Counted from the first letter of the stretch, positions 1-9,437 are shown. The stretch: DNA of 48,087 nucleotides from an uncultured Arenicella sp. (GCA_947499305.1 CANMNN010000032.1:1-48087), one strand, 5' to 3'. Notes: a model not told the origin generated them from the sequence alone. A program made the numbers and translations.

Positions 1-125
1 CGATTAAAGGCGACGCTCTAAAGCACGTCGCGCTTATGCAAAATGTGGATATGGTAATGAAAAACGGTGTGATTTATAAGCAAGACGGCCAGCCCGTTGA
101 AGAGAGCTTTCAGCGTGATAGGTAG
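1..125 (+). CDS. Amidohydrolase family protein, C-terminal fragment
   Basis: The reading frame is open from the left edge (first full codon at position 3) to a TAG at 123-125 and gives about 40 residues. The stretch with VDMVMKNGVIYKQDGQPV resembles the last beta-strand segment of metal-dependent amidohydrolases (imidazolonepropionase/prolidase-like enzymes), where a line such as 'V.fVMk.GkvyK' closes the composite beta-sandwich domain. The catalytic barrel lies outside the window, so substrate and metal ligands cannot be judged. The last residues (SFQRDR) are encoded by the first copy of a 19-bp tandem repeat that continues past the stop codon. Family level is likely; anything finer is guesswork. 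Confidence 0.7.
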   Translation, partial: IKGDALKHVALMQNVDMVMKNGVIYKQDGQPVEESFQRDR

Positions 126-198
126 CTTCAGCGTGATAGATAGCTTTCAGCGTGATAGATAGATTTCAGCGTGATAGATAGCCTTCAGCGCGATAAGT
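105..198. repeat. Five-copy 19-bp tandem repeat overlapping a stop codon
   Basis: Units start at 105, 124 (18 bp, one base missing), 142, 161 and 180. The unit is close to AGCTTTCAGCGTGATAGAT. The first copy supplies the last codons of the upstream amidohydrolase. The copies differ by single substitutions and one deletion, as expected of a slipped-strand minisatellite. There are no spacers, so it is not a CRISPR. Confidence 0.9.
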
Positions 199-208
199 CA
201 AAATACAT

Positions 209-228
209 GCCCGATTCGATCAGGCTTT
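209..228 (-). terminator. Possible short terminator hairpin between prfC and the amidohydrolase
   Basis: The arms 209-215 and 219-225 (GCCCGAT/ATCAGGC) enclose a 3-base loop. Read as minus-strand RNA all seven pairs form, with one G-U; read on the plus strand there is one C-A mismatch, followed by TTT. The two genes converge here, so the hairpin could serve either. The U tract is weak on both sides. Confidence 0.35.
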
Positions 229-259
229 CAACGTCGCGTCTACAGCAAAAACAAGCTAC

Positions 260-1837
260 TTAAATTTCGCGAGTCTCTCGAAACTCAACATCGGGCCAAC
301 GCTCTATCGTGAGTTGTAGATTGACCATGTTCGGCGCCACATAGGTTAAACACTCGGCCCCATCAAGGGCGATATTTGATTCGTTCTTGCGGCGAAAATC
401 AGCTTCCATTTTATCATCAGGAAAATGCAACCAACGCGCCGTCGCGACTTGTACCGCTTCAAAACTACAATCGACGTTGTACTCTGATTTTAAGCGATGC
501 GCCACTACGTCAAACTGCAGCACCCCCACCGCCCCGAGAATCATATCGTTGTTTATCAGAGGACGAAAAACTTGAGTCGCACCCTCTTCCGATAGTTGAA
601 TCAAACCTTTTTGCAAGGCTTTCGCGCGCAGAGGGTCTTGCAGCCTCACACGCCTGAACAATTCTGGCGCGAAGTTTGGAATGCCGGTGAATTTAAGCTC
701 TTCACCTTCGGTAAAGGTATCACCAATTTGGATTGTGCCATGGTTATGCACGCCCAAAATATCACCCGCATAGGCTTCTTCAGTGGCATCACGCTTAGAG
801 GCCATAAACGAGCTGGCGTTGTTAATCGCCATATCGCGCTTTAAACGTACGTGCTTGAGCTTTTTGCCTTTAGTAAACTTACCAGAGGTAATCCTCATGA
901 AAGCGATACGGTCGTGATGCGATGGATCCATGTTAGCTTGGATTTTAAACACAAAACCGGTGAACTTTTCTTCGCTAGACTCAACCTCACGCGACTCAGC
1001 AGGCCGACCTTGTGGCGCTGGCGCGTGCTCAGCAAAATTTGACATCAATTCGTCTACGCCCAAGTTAGAAATAGCCGAGCCAAAAAACACTGGCGTCAAA
1101 TCACCGCTTTCATATAGCTCTTTATCGAACTCATTACTCGCACCTTGAACCAACTCAAGCTCATCACGTAGTTCGTCAGCAAGACTGCCCAACATAGAGT
1201 CGAGCTCGGGGTTATCTAAACCCTTGATAAAGGTGTCACTCTCTTCATTATTGCCCGGCCGCCCAGCGAATAAGTGCACTGTATCATCATAGATTCGGTA
1301 AACGCCTCGAAACAATTTACCAATGCCGATAGGCCAAGTCATCGGTGCGCATAAAATATCTAATACCGACTCAACTTCATCCATCACCTCAATTGGATCA
1401 CGCCCTTCACGGTCCATTTTATTCACGAAGGTCATGATGGGCGTTGTACGCAAGCGACAAACATCCATCAGCTTGATGGTTCTTTCTTCTACACCTTTAG
1501 CAATATCGATCACCATAAGCGCCGAATCAACTGCCGTCAGCGTGCGATAAGTATCCTCAGAGAAGTCAGCGTGCCCTGGGGTATCGAGTAAGTTAATAAC
1601 TTTATCGCCATACTCATATTGCATCACCGATGACGTAACTGAAATGCCGCGCTGCTTCTCGAGCTCCATCCAATCAGATGTTGCGTGGCGACCACTCTTA
1701 CGCGCTTTAACGTTCCCCGCCATCTGAATTGCGCCACCTGAGAGCAACAAACGCTCAGTCAAGGTAGTTTTACCGGCATCGGGGTGCGAAATAATCGCGA
1801 AGGTTCGTCGCTTAGCGACTTCAATTGGCAAACTCAT
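260..1837 (-). CDS. prfC: Peptide chain release factor 3 (RF3)
   Basis: This GTPase recycles RF1 and RF2 from the ribosome after peptide release, acting in the cytoplasm. The 525-residue length matches full RF3. The N-terminal G domain carries the P-loop SHPDAGKTT (about residues 17-25), the RF3-typical stretch [21 protein letters not shown] as switch [13 protein letters not shown] as G3 and [10 protein letters not shown] as G4. Domain II and the RF3 C-terminal domain follow ([24 protein letters not shown]). The ATG at 1837 fits the family N-terminus, where residues 8-20 ([13 protein letters not shown]) are conserved. It is transcribed alone, downstream of gspB on the same strand across a 156-bp gap holding a possible promoter. 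No key residue is missing. Confidence 0.97.
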   Translation of the reverse strand: MSLPIEVAKRRTFAIISHPDAGKTTLTERLLLSGGAIQMAGNVKARKSGRHATSDWMELEKQRGISVTSSVMQYEYGDKVINLLDTPGHADFSEDTYRTLTAVDSALMVIDIAKGVEERTIKLMDVCRLRTTPIMTFVNKMDREGRDPIEVMDEVESVLDILCAPMTWPIGIGKLFRGVYRIYDDTVHLFAGRPGNNEESDTFIKGLDNPELDSMLGSLADELRDELELVQGASNEFDKELYESGDLTPVFFGSAISNLGVDELMSNFAEHAPAPQGRPAESREVESSEEKFTGFVFKIQANMDPSHHDRIAFMRITSGKFTKGKKLKHVRLKRDMAINNASSFMASKRDATEEAYAGDILGVHNHGTIQIGDTFTEGEELKFTGIPNFAPELFRRVRLQDPLRAKALQKGLIQLSEEGATQVFRPLINNDMILGAVGVLQFDVVAHRLKSEYNVDCSFEAVQVATARWLHFPDDKMEADFRRKNESNIALDGAECLTYVAPNMVNLQLTIERWPDVEFRETREI

Positions 1838-1885
1838 GATCAGAAACAGGTGAAATTAGTAACGGCGACTGACGCCAAAGCGCGG

Positions 1886-1891
1886 ATTATA
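1886..1891 (-). promoter_or_regulatory. Candidate -10 element for prfC
   Basis: Minus-strand TATAAT lies about 50 bp upstream of the prfC ATG, in the gap after gspB. No convincing -35 hexamer is present at 16-18 bp, so this is only a candidate. Confidence 0.35.
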
Positions 1892-1993
1892 ACGAATGCT
1901 TAGGCTCGATGCCCTATGGTTTTGGAAGGTTTATTCGTTAAGAGTATGATGCCAAAACGCACGGCCTCCTGCGCGACACGCACAACTAACGTC

Positions 1994-2473
1994 CTAGGGC
2001 GAACGCTCAAGTTTTTCACCACGCAAATTAAACACCACAGAATCAGCACGAATTTTATCTACCTTAAGACCCGGCTGAATAAACTCGCCTTCACGCACCA
2101 TCTTTCCATTTACCATCGCGAAACGAAGCTCAGGATTTTCTGAATAGGAAACAATATTCACTGCAGTTACTTGTTTGATTTCAGCCGAGGCGATGTCTTT
2201 TTCGTCCACATCAAACGATTGCTCTAGCGAACTCGCTTGCGCCACAGCCTTGCTTGCACGGTTCTGTACAGCAACATCTGAAGCCGAATCGGCAGAGGTC
2301 CATATTATGTAGGCTAATACCGCCAAAGCTATAGCAAGTAAAACCACCGCGATCGACAAAAAAAGCGGCCATTTGCTAGGTTCGCTAGGCGCAGCCATAT
2401 CGTTTAAGGTTGGGACCGTGTTCTGATTGCGCTCCTGCTCAGATTTTCTTAACGCATCTAAAATCGCAGACAT
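1994..2473 (-). CDS. gspB: GspB-type general secretion pathway protein
   Basis: The protein is an inner-membrane partner of ExeA/GspA; in type II secretion systems the pair helps the outer-membrane secretin through the peptidoglycan. The start is set at the ATG at 2473, giving the family N-terminus MSAILDALRKSEQER. This lies 7 bp after the exeA stop and is preceded by GAGG at a good distance; a longer in-frame reading starting at 2533 would overlap exeA by over 50 bp. One membrane span follows at about residues 35-58, then a periplasmic linker. The C-terminal T2SSB-type domain has the pattern VNIVSYSENPELRFAMVNGK...EGEFIQPGLKVDKI. It is co-transcribed with exeA. The other T2SS genes are not in the window. 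Confidence 0.9.
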   Translation of the reverse strand: MSAILDALRKSEQERNQNTVPTLNDMAAPSEPSKWPLFLSIAVVLLAIALAVLAYIIWTSADSASDVAVQNRASKAVAQASSLEQSFDVDEKDIASAEIKQVTAVNIVSYSENPELRFAMVNGKMVREGEFIQPGLKVDKIRADSVVFNLRGEKLERSP

Positions 2474-2480
2474 ATCAACC

Positions 2481-4313
2481 TCACTCAACTCTTGAACGTA
2501 ATGTCGGCGTTTGCTCAGGCGCCAATATTTCATTAATTAGTAAGTAAGTTTCGCTACCAATCTTACCGTCTGAGACCAAGGCATACTTAAGCTGCAGCGT
2601 CCTAACAGCCTCATTCAACGCTTGGTCAAACAGCGTACCATTAACATCAAGCGAAAAACCCAACTGTGCCGCCTGCGAGGCACGGCTAATTCGCTCTCGA
2701 ACAGCAGGAAGGCCATTAGATTGGTCACCTTGCTGTAAAAACTGCTTGCCCGCTTCACTTGGGCGCCAAAAGGTGATCCCATTGTTTGTCCACCGAGAAC
2801 GTAGTTCTGCGACACTAACATTCAACACGTTTTGTCCGACCAAGACCTGAGCTGTATTTGCATCGAGCTTAAAGACGATCACACGATGCAAGCTATTGTT
2901 TTGATCAAGTACTAAAATCGCTGGGCGGTTAAAGCGCTGAAGCTGAGCCCAAGTTGTAACGCTTAAGCAGTCAACGCCATTGGTCAATAAGATTTCGCAA
3001 GCGGGCTGAATCAACTGCGCGGGCAAATCAACATCCCAAGCTGCGGCGAGCGCTCTGAAAGCAGCCGTTCGGCTGGTTAAGTCTGCTGAGGCATCGAGTG
3101 CTTGGCCTAACTTCGAAAATGCATCGTAGTTGAACACTCTTGCTGGCGACTGCTCGATGGCGACAGCCGTCTGATCGAATAGCTCAGCCCCATCTAGGGG
3201 CTCGTCAGCAATCACAACAGTTCCTGGCTTAATCGCATCGGATTTAATAATTGTTGTAACACTACTAGCCTGATCGGCATTTAGATTGTCGATTAATTGT
3301 TCCGCCGTTTGAACATCGCCTTGTGAAATTTTGTTGGGGCCGGACTGCTGAGACTGGCTAAGCTGCGAAGGTGCTGCGACCCCAGCTCTCGCCACAGGTT
3401 CGTCGCCGTGCGAAAAGAACCACCATAAACCAAGATTCAGACAGAGCACGACCAGAGATAAGGCGCCGTAGAGCAATGGTTTGCTAATCCTAGGCGCTCG
3501 CTTTTTAGTCTGAATGAAAACTTCTTTTGCCGCTGCCTTAACGCATTTTGCATCAACCATCACATTGGTTTTTGAATAAGCTGAAAGCAATGCGTGATCG
3601 GCCAAAACGTTTATGCGCCTTGGTATTCCATCAGTACTTTTATGTAATTGACTCAGAGCCTGCTTGGTGAATAAAGGCTTGCGACAACCGGCGACACGCA
3701 AACGAAAATTAACATAGTCTTCAATTTCACGACGATCCAGTGAGCCAAGGTGGTAACGCGCCGTAACTCGTTGTGCAAGTTGACGTAAATCATTGCGAGT
3801 GAGTACATCATTGAGTTCAGGCTGACCAATCAAAATAATCTGTAACAACTTAGATTTGGTGGTTTCCAAGTTAGTAAGTAAGCGGATTTGCTCGAGCACA
3901 TCGCGCTTTAGCAACTGCGCTTCGTCGATAATCAATACCGTTTGCTGCTTATTGGCGAAGCCCTTCAAGAGGTGCGTATTGATTTGATCCAATAGGCGCT
4001 TTTGCGAATCGTGTTCGCCATATTCAATTTTCAACTCATCACAAACGGTTTGCAGTAATTCTTGTTCGTTTATGTTCGCATTTAGAATAAGCGCCACTTC
4101 AACGTCATCGGGCAAGTCGTCGAGCAGATTTCGGCATAGCGTGGTTTTACCAGTGCCAACTTCGCCAGTCAAAACAATAAAGCAGCCACCTTGGGATAAA
4201 CCATAGGTTAAGTGCGCCATCGCCTCTTTGTGACGAGCGCTCATATACAGATACTGCGGGTCTGGCGCGATCGAAAAAGGTCGCTCAACCAGGCCAAAAT
4301 AGTCTAAGTACAC
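2481..4313 (-). CDS. exeA: ExeA/GspA-type AAA ATPase with peptidoglycan-binding domain
   Basis: ExeA-type proteins couple ATP hydrolysis to secretin assembly or peptidoglycan passage. The cytoplasmic AAA domain has Walker A GEVGTGKTT (Lys56) and Walker B LIIDEAQ (Asp130-Glu131). A membrane span lies near residues 277-300 (LYGALSLVVLCLNLGLWWFF). A periplasmic region follows with a C39-peptidase-like, ExeA-typical stretch (about 400-520) and a peptidoglycan_binding_1 motif (LDVNGTLFDQALNEAVRTLQ) near the end. The start is placed at the GTG at 4313, because the family begins YLDYFGLVERPFSIAPDP and GAGG sits 5 bp upstream. The only in-frame alternative upstream is a TTG at 4340, which adds nine unconserved residues. 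It heads the exeA-gspB pair. Confidence 0.9.
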   Translation of the reverse strand: MYLDYFGLVERPFSIAPDPQYLYMSARHKEAMAHLTYGLSQGGCFIVLTGEVGTGKTTLCRNLLDDLPDDVEVALILNANINEQELLQTVCDELKIEYGEHDSQKRLLDQINTHLLKGFANKQQTVLIIDEAQLLKRDVLEQIRLLTNLETTKSKLLQIILIGQPELNDVLTRNDLRQLAQRVTARYHLGSLDRREIEDYVNFRLRVAGCRKPLFTKQALSQLHKSTDGIPRRINVLADHALLSAYSKTNVMVDAKCVKAAAKEVFIQTKKRAPRISKPLLYGALSLVVLCLNLGLWWFFSHGDEPVARAGVAAPSQLSQSQQSGPNKISQGDVQTAEQLIDNLNADQASSVTTIIKSDAIKPGTVVIADEPLDGAELFDQTAVAIEQSPARVFNYDAFSKLGQALDASADLTSRTAAFRALAAAWDVDLPAQLIQPACEILLTNGVDCLSVTTWAQLQRFNRPAILVLDQNNSLHRVIVFKLDANTAQVLVGQNVLNVSVAELRSRWTNNGITFWRPSEAGKQFLQQGDQSNGLPAVRERISRASQAAQLGFSLDVNGTLFDQALNEAVRTLQLKYALVSDGKIGSETYLLINEILAPEQTPTLRSRVE

Positions 4314-4440
4314 GGAGGCCTCAGTGATGTGAATCGCCAACTAGCTCGGCGAAAAATGAATGAACCGAATCATTGCAAAGGCGCCTTAGTTTAGCAAGGC
4401 TGTTAAAGAATCTTTAAGGAGCGCGATTCGGCTTCGAGGG

Positions 4441-5349
4441 CTAAACTAACTTAGAAGAGTGAATCAATCGCTCAAACAAACCATCACCGCGCCCACCCAT
4501 AATTTGACCTATTTGCTGCAATTGACTTACCTCGGCCGATTGACGTAGAAGACGGCTTAACTCAGTTTCAATTGGCGCGTCATAGGCAACGGTGGCTAGC
4601 CGCTTCGATAAAAAGGCTTGGTCTTTGTGCAGTTCTAACTTGGCGGCTAGAGTTTTAGCGCCGCGAAGCTTTAGCGACGAGATGGATGCTAAGTTCTCAT
4701 AGACCCCTTCGACAGTGCCAAATGCCTGCAGCAAACCCGTTGCGGTTTTGGGGCCAACCCCTGGCACACCAGGAATGTTGTCTACCGCATCCCCGCAAAG
4801 CCCCAGAAAATCTTGGATTGCTTCGGGCGGCACGCCAAACTTTTCAACCACTTGAGGCGCTTTAAGCTGACGATCACGTGCAAAGTCCCACCAAAAATCA
4901 TCATCGCGTAACACTTGCGCTAAATCTTTATCGCCGCTCACAACCACCACCTTTGAACCTTGATCTTGCGCCGACTTAGCTAAGGTTGCAATTAGGTCAT
5001 CGGCTTCATAGCGATCACTGCCAACACAATAAAAACCCGCAGCTTGAGCCAGGCGTTTACAGTACTTAAACTGATTTTTTAGCTCTTCTGGCGGAAGCTC
5101 ACGGTTCATTTTGTATTCGGGGTAAATCTCATTACGAAAGGATTGCGTCAGGCTCTCGTCGAACGCAATCGCAACATGAGTGGCTCGACTACGCTCAACA
5201 AATTCAGTAAGAAATCGGCAAAAACCATAGATAGCATTGACCGGCATCCCATTTTCACCGCGCATCGAGTCTGGCACTGAAAACCATGCTCGAAAGATAT
5301 AAATACTCGCGTCAATCAAATAAACGGTAGGCTGGGGAGAGTTACTCAC
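4441..5349 (-). CDS. Standalone 5'-3' exonuclease / flap endonuclease (Xni/ExoIX-like)
   Basis: The protein is a 302-residue version of the DNA polymerase I N-terminal nuclease domain without a polymerase. Metal-binding acidic clusters are visible at VYLIDAS (N-terminus), VAIAFDES, RYEADDLIATLA and VVSGDKDLAQ. The helix-hairpin-helix/H3TH region is GDAVDNIPGVPGVGPKTA. Expected activity is cleavage of 5' flaps or RNA primers. E. coli Xni is about 250 residues and lacks some acidic residues; here the acidic residues appear complete, so real nuclease activity is plausible. The start is a GTG at 5349 with AAGGA 7 bp upstream. It sits downstream of corC, a place where many gammaproteobacteria have lnt. 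Confidence 0.88.
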   Translation of the reverse strand: MSNSPQPTVYLIDASIYIFRAWFSVPDSMRGENGMPVNAIYGFCRFLTEFVERSRATHVAIAFDESLTQSFRNEIYPEYKMNRELPPEELKNQFKYCKRLAQAAGFYCVGSDRYEADDLIATLAKSAQDQGSKVVVVSGDKDLAQVLRDDDFWWDFARDRQLKAPQVVEKFGVPPEAIQDFLGLCGDAVDNIPGVPGVGPKTATGLLQAFGTVEGVYENLASISSLKLRGAKTLAAKLELHKDQAFLSKRLATVAYDAPIETELSRLLRQSAEVSQLQQIGQIMGGRGDGLFERLIHSSKLV

Positions 5350-5427
5350 GATTAATCCTTGGCTTCGGTGTAAGACTATTAAGAGATAAGTCTCACATAA
5401 AAATTAAAAATATTACCTAAAACGAGA

Positions 5428-6291
5428 TCAGCTATCACTTTTACTGACGCGAATCAGGTGTACTCGACGAGCATCAGCATGAACTATTTCAAAAATAAAT
5501 TGCTCCATCTCCAAGCGCTCATCTCGTTGAGGCACATGCCCAAGTGTTTGCGAGATCAAACCGCCAATAGTGTCACTACTGTCTTCATTGAGATAACTCT
5601 TGAAATAGTCATTAAACTCATCAACCGGCAACACGGCCTTTACGATCACTTCGCCATCTTGAAGTTCACGAATCATACTCTCATCTTCCTCGATGTCGTG
5701 CTCATCCTCAATATCACCAACAATTTGCTCAAGCACATCCTCAATGGTTACTAAACCTGCAACCGCACCAAATTCATCTACAACAACTGCCATGTGATTT
5801 CTATTTTCGCGAAACTCATTCAATAATACATTTAGGCGCTTACTCTCAGGAATGAACACCACTGGGCGCATTAGGTCGCGCATATTAAAGCGTTGTTTAT
5901 TGTCGTCATCGAAAAAACGTAGCAAATCTTTGGCAAGCAGTATTCCGCTGATTTGATCTTTTTCATTGTCTACCACAGGGAACCGTGAGTGGGCGCTCTC
6001 AACCATAATGTCCAGACACTTATCTAAGTCGTCATCTCGTTCGACCGATACCATATTGCTGCGCGGAATCATGACATCGCGCACTTTCAGCTCGGAAACA
6101 AATAAAACCCGCTGCATCATGTCATAAGCATCACGGGCTACAACCCCATCTTGTTCGGCATGACGAAGGCTTTCAAGAACATCCTCTCGATTGGCTGCTC
6201 GTGGATTGGGCAGCCAAGCACTAAGGCGTGTTGCCAGCTTAGTTTTTAGGCTAGTTAAGGGTGTCGACGGAGGTTGATCAGGATTATTCAT
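5428..6291 (-). CDS. corC: CorC/YbeX-type CBS-domain protein
   Basis: This cytoplasmic protein is associated with magnesium/cobalt efflux and, through its operon, ribosome maintenance. A paired CBS module spans about residues 65-185 (VRDVMIPRSNMVSVERDDDLDKCL; MAVVVDEFGAVAGLVTIEDVLEQIVGDIEDEHD). The CorC_HlyC transporter-associated domain closes the protein (about 200-285). The N-terminal membrane DUF21 domain of larger family members is absent, as in E. coli CorC. The ATG at 6291 lies 3 bp after the ybeY stop, so translation is probably coupled. The protein matches the family in length (287 residues). Confidence 0.95.
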   Translation of the reverse strand: MNNPDQPPSTPLTSLKTKLATRLSAWLPNPRAANREDVLESLRHAEQDGVVARDAYDMMQRVLFVSELKVRDVMIPRSNMVSVERDDDLDKCLDIMVESAHSRFPVVDNEKDQISGILLAKDLLRFFDDDNKQRFNMRDLMRPVVFIPESKRLNVLLNEFRENRNHMAVVVDEFGAVAGLVTIEDVLEQIVGDIEDEHDIEEDESMIRELQDGEVIVKAVLPVDEFNDYFKSYLNEDSSDTIGGLISQTLGHVPQRDERLEMEQFIFEIVHADARRVHLIRVSKSDS

Positions 6292-6294
6292 TTG

Positions 6295-6816
6295 TTAAGT
6301 ATATGGGTTTTCAAAGCCACTGTAAGACAAAATCTTGACCTCAAGCGCTTCCATCTGTTCGGCCGAGGCGTCATCGAGATGATCATAACCGTGAAGATGC
6401 AAAATTCCGTGGGTCACCATATGAGCGTAGTGTGCTCTAGAGCTCTTATTTTGCTCCAAAGCCTCGCGCTCGATCACCTGGTGGCAAATGACTATATCTC
6501 CGAGCAAGCTCGGTAAGCCATCGTCTTCAGAATGAGCAAGGTCAAAGTCGTCTTCAACAGGGAAGGACAACACGTTCGTTGAGCCTGTTTTGCCGCGATA
6601 GTTCTGGTTAAGCTCTGTCATTTCAGCTTCGTCAACCAGCCTAACCGTCACTTCGCTCTTCATAGTATCAATTTCAGAATGAGCTTTAATTGCCCAGTCG
6701 CTCAATAACGACTCACTGGGAGGTTGATCAACTTCAGTGTTGTTGAGCGCGTTTTGAACATCAACTAACAACAAAGACTCGGCCAGCGACGGCCGAGTTA
6801 CCAGAGACTTAGTCAT
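6295..6816 (-). CDS. ybeY: Endoribonuclease YbeY (16S rRNA maturation)
   Basis: YbeY is a zinc-dependent RNase needed for 16S rRNA 3'-end maturation and 70S quality control. The signature HGxLHLxGYDH is intact (His136, His140, His146 supply the metal site), and the central GSTNVLSFP segment is present. The start is set at the ATG at 6816, giving 173 residues. This overlaps the phoH stop by 8 bp (ATGACTAA arrangement), the usual coupling in this operon. A reading starting further upstream would run about 60 bp into phoH. It is followed 3 bp later by corC. Confidence 0.95.
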   Translation of the reverse strand: MTKSLVTRPSLAESLLLVDVQNALNNTEVDQPPSESLLSDWAIKAHSEIDTMKSEVTVRLVDEAEMTELNQNYRGKTGSTNVLSFPVEDDFDLAHSEDDGLPSLLGDIVICHQVIEREALEQNKSSRAHYAHMVTHGILHLHGYDHLDDASAEQMEALEVKILSYSGFENPYT

Positions 6817-7780
6817 TTCGATCGTGCTTCTCGTAGGCATCAACAATTCGTTGAACCAGAGGGTGTCGCACAATATCTTTGCCAGTGAATTTATTCACTT
6901 CAATCCCTTTCACACCTTTTAGAATAGTTAAGGCATGCTTCAAGCCTGAGTATGTGCCTTTGGGCAAGTCGATCTGTGATAGATCACCCGTTAGCACCAC
7001 TTTTGAACCGAACCCTGTGCGCGTAAGCAGCATTTTCATCTGCGCAACGGTGGTGTTTTGAGCTTCATCCATTATCACAAAGGCATCAGACAAAGTGCGC
7101 CCGCGCATATAAGCGAGCGGCGCGAGCTCAATGGTTTTGGCTTCAATCAGCTTTTCAACTCGCTCGACACCTAGTAACTCGTATAGGGCGTCATATAAAG
7201 GGCGGAGATATGGATCGATCTTTTGACCAATGTCGCCGGGTAAAAAACCCAAGCTCTCGCCAGCTTCGACTACTGGCCGAACCAACACAATACGTTTCAC
7301 GTCGTCGTTAAGCAAAGCATCTACTGCTTTTGCAACCGCCAAATAGGTTTTACCCGTACCTGCAGGGCCAACACCAAACACCACATCGTGTTTGTCAATT
7401 GACTTCATATACGCGCTTTGTGCTTTGGATTTTGCAACAACTTGCTTAAATGGCGCTTGAACGCGTTCAAATGGGCTGTCGTCTGGCTTTGCTTCTGACG
7501 CGTTATTGACTACTTGATAGACTTTGGATTCTTCCAAACCTGACCTCTGTGCGGTGAGTTTATACAGTTCGACGAGTACTCTGGCGGCGACTTCGACATC
7601 GCTGGTTTTACCTTGCAAAACAAAGTCAGAGCCTTGTTGATAGCACTTGACCAACAATTCTTCTTCGATGATTTTAATGTTTCGATGACACTCGCCGCAA
7701 AGTATAGATAGGCGCGAATTTTCAACGGGAGACTCGTTACTCCCCAACGACAGAGTTTTAGCGGGTAAGGCTTGATTCAA
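6809..7780 (-). CDS. ybeZ: PhoH-like ATPase (YbeZ)
   Basis: YbeZ is a cytoplasmic P-loop ATPase that works with YbeY in ribosome maintenance. It has Walker A GVGPAGTGKTYLA (about residues 137-149), Walker B AFVIMDEAQNT and the following TGDLSQIDLP loop. The N-terminal KH-like region (about 25-80) is also present. It is 323 residues, against about 346 for E. coli YbeZ. The start is a TTG at 7780, supported by AAGGAAG 6 bp upstream; the ATG slightly upstream (inside the same leader) is in another frame and stops within seven codons. The gene lies in the miaB-phoH-ybeY-corC order. Confidence 0.95.
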   Translation of the reverse strand: MNQALPAKTLSLGSNESPVENSRLSILCGECHRNIKIIEEELLVKCYQQGSDFVLQGKTSDVEVAARVLVELYKLTAQRSGLEESKVYQVVNNASEAKPDDSPFERVQAPFKQVVAKSKAQSAYMKSIDKHDVVFGVGPAGTGKTYLAVAKAVDALLNDDVKRIVLVRPVVEAGESLGFLPGDIGQKIDPYLRPLYDALYELLGVERVEKLIEAKTIELAPLAYMRGRTLSDAFVIMDEAQNTTVAQMKMLLTRTGFGSKVVLTGDLSQIDLPKGTYSGLKHALTILKGVKGIEVNKFTGKDIVRHPLVQRIVDAYEKHDRND

Positions 7781-7953
7781 TGAGAACTTCCTTTCATCGA
7801 TAATTTGACCGTTTTTAAACAGGGTTTATTAATTTGCTTATCCCTTTTATAGAACAAGCCAAATCAGAAAACAAGGCGATTTAATGCAGCAGCGATGCAA
7901 TCTATCTTCGTTGCCCTTTTAGGCTACGTAGCTGGGCTAGCAACGCGAACTAT

Positions 7954-9390
7954 CTAAACCATCACTCCTCGCAATGAGTTTGGCAAAGCTTCGGTGATTT
8001 CCACGTCAACAAACTGTCCGATAAGCTCATGCGAACCGTCAAAATTAACCACTCGATTATTCTCAGTTCGCCCCGAAATTTGCTGCTGATCTTTACGTGC
8101 GGGGCGATCAACCAAGACAGTCTGAACCGAGCCAACCATGCTTTCACTGATCGCAAAGGCCATTTCTGTAATGCGTTTTTGTAAGCGAGCCAGGCGCGCC
8201 TTCTTCACATCCATTGGCACATCATCAGCCAAGTCTGAGGCGGGAGTGCCAGGGCGCGGACTATAAATAAAGCTAAAGGACAAGTCGTAACCAATGGTTT
8301 CGATCAATTCCATAGTTTCTTCAAAATCTTGGTCGGTTTCACCGGGAAAGCCAATAATGAAGTCACTCGACATGCTCATGGTTGGGCGAATCTTGCGAAT
8401 TTTCTCAATGATTTTCACATAATCGGCGGCCTTATAACGGCGTTTCATAGCCGCCAGAATACTGTCGGAGCCGGATTGCACTGGCAAGTGTAGGTGATTC
8501 ACTAATTTAGGCACATCGGCGTAAACGTTAATCAAGCTGTCGGTAAACTCTAAGGGATGAGACGTTGTATATCGAATACGATCGATACCTTCGATTTCCG
8601 CCACGTATCGAATTAGTAAAGCAAAGTCGGCGACCGAACCGTCATGCATCTTGCCCCAATACGCGTTTACGTTTTGACCAAGCAGGGTCACCTCACGAAT
8701 ACCCTGCTGAGCCAAGGCATACACTTCGGCTAACACATCATCAAACGGGCGTGAAAACTCTTCGCCGCGAGTATAGGGCACCACGCAAAACGAGCAATAT
8801 TTGCTACATCCTTCCATGATCGAAACAAAGGCGGTTACCCCTTCAACCTTGGGTGCAGGCAAATTGTCAAACTTCTCCATTTCAGGAAAAGTGATGTCTA
8901 CCGAGCTACTGTCGTTTTTGCGAACCTCGTCATACATCTCGGGCAATTTGTGCAAGGTTTGCGGACCGAACACCATATCAACGAATGGCGCACGCTTCAT
9001 AATGGCATCGCCCTCTTGCGAAGCTACGCAGCCGCCAACACCGATGACCAAATCGGGGTTATGCTCTTTCAAATGTTTCCAACGACCCAGCTGATGAAAC
9101 ACTTTCTCCTGCGCTTTTTCGCGCACCGAACAGGTGTTTAGCAAAATGATATCGGCATCAGCTTCTACCTGAGTAGCTTCAACGCCGTGCGAGTCATTCA
9201 ATGAATCAAGCATACGATTCGAATCGTACTCATTCATCTGGCAACCAAAGGTTTTGATGAACACTTTCTTTGGGCTCATGCCCTCGGGTAGGCTAGCCTT
9301 AGGTTTTTTAGAAAGTCTCGGGCTAGGAGACGCTGCAGACTTTGCGCCAATAGTTTCAACTTTGATTTTTGAGATAGATGATTCAGACAT
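7954..9390 (-). CDS. miaB: tRNA-2-methylthio-N6-isopentenyladenosine synthase MiaB
   Basis: This radical-SAM methylthiotransferase converts i6A37 to ms2i6A37 in tRNAs. The N-terminal UPF0004 domain has the three auxiliary-cluster cysteines Cys50 ([10 protein letters not shown]), Cys87 (NTCSVREKA) and Cys121 (GGC). The radical-SAM motif CSKYCSFC supplies Cys195, Cys199 and Cys202. A TRAM domain ends the protein. It is 478 residues with about 38 extra residues before the conserved [17 protein letters not shown] keep the ATG at 9390 because AAAGAG lies 8 bp upstream, but a start near residue 38 is conceivable. The leader between topB and miaB contains two hairpins. Confidence 0.97.
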   Translation of the reverse strand: MSESSISKIKVETIGAKSAASPSPRLSKKPKASLPEGMSPKKVFIKTFGCQMNEYDSNRMLDSLNDSHGVEATQVEADADIILLNTCSVREKAQEKVFHQLGRWKHLKEHNPDLVIGVGGCVASQEGDAIMKRAPFVDMVFGPQTLHKLPEMYDEVRKNDSSSVDITFPEMEKFDNLPAPKVEGVTAFVSIMEGCSKYCSFCVVPYTRGEEFSRPFDDVLAEVYALAQQGIREVTLLGQNVNAYWGKMHDGSVADFALLIRYVAEIEGIDRIRYTTSHPLEFTDSLINVYADVPKLVNHLHLPVQSGSDSILAAMKRRYKAADYVKIIEKIRKIRPTMSMSSDFIIGFPGETDQDFEETMELIETIGYDLSFSFIYSPRPGTPASDLADDVPMDVKKARLARLQKRITEMAFAISESMVGSVQTVLVDRPARKDQQQISGRTENNRVVNFDGSHELIGQFVDVEITEALPNSLRGVMV

Positions 9391-9409
9391 AACAATGCTC
9401 TTTATAGGT

Positions 9410-9437
9410 GCCCAACCAGTGCCGATACTGGCTGGGC
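9410..9437 (-). promoter_or_regulatory. Strong hairpin in the miaB leader
   Basis: Arms 9410-9420 and 9427-9437 (GCCCAACCAGT / ACTGGCTGGGC) pair fully over 11 positions in minus-strand RNA, with one G-U, around a 6-base loop. The hairpin ends only 20 nt before the miaB ATG and has no U tract, so a role in mRNA stability or translation is more likely than termination. Confidence 0.5.

Noticed and set aside
105..198. CRISPR-like direct repeats
   Set aside because: Repeats are contiguous without spacers, so this is a minisatellite.
1994..2533. Longer GspB start at 2533
   Set aside because: It would overlap exeA by over 50 bp and add residues absent from the family; the ATG at 2473 has a ribosome site and the family N-terminus.
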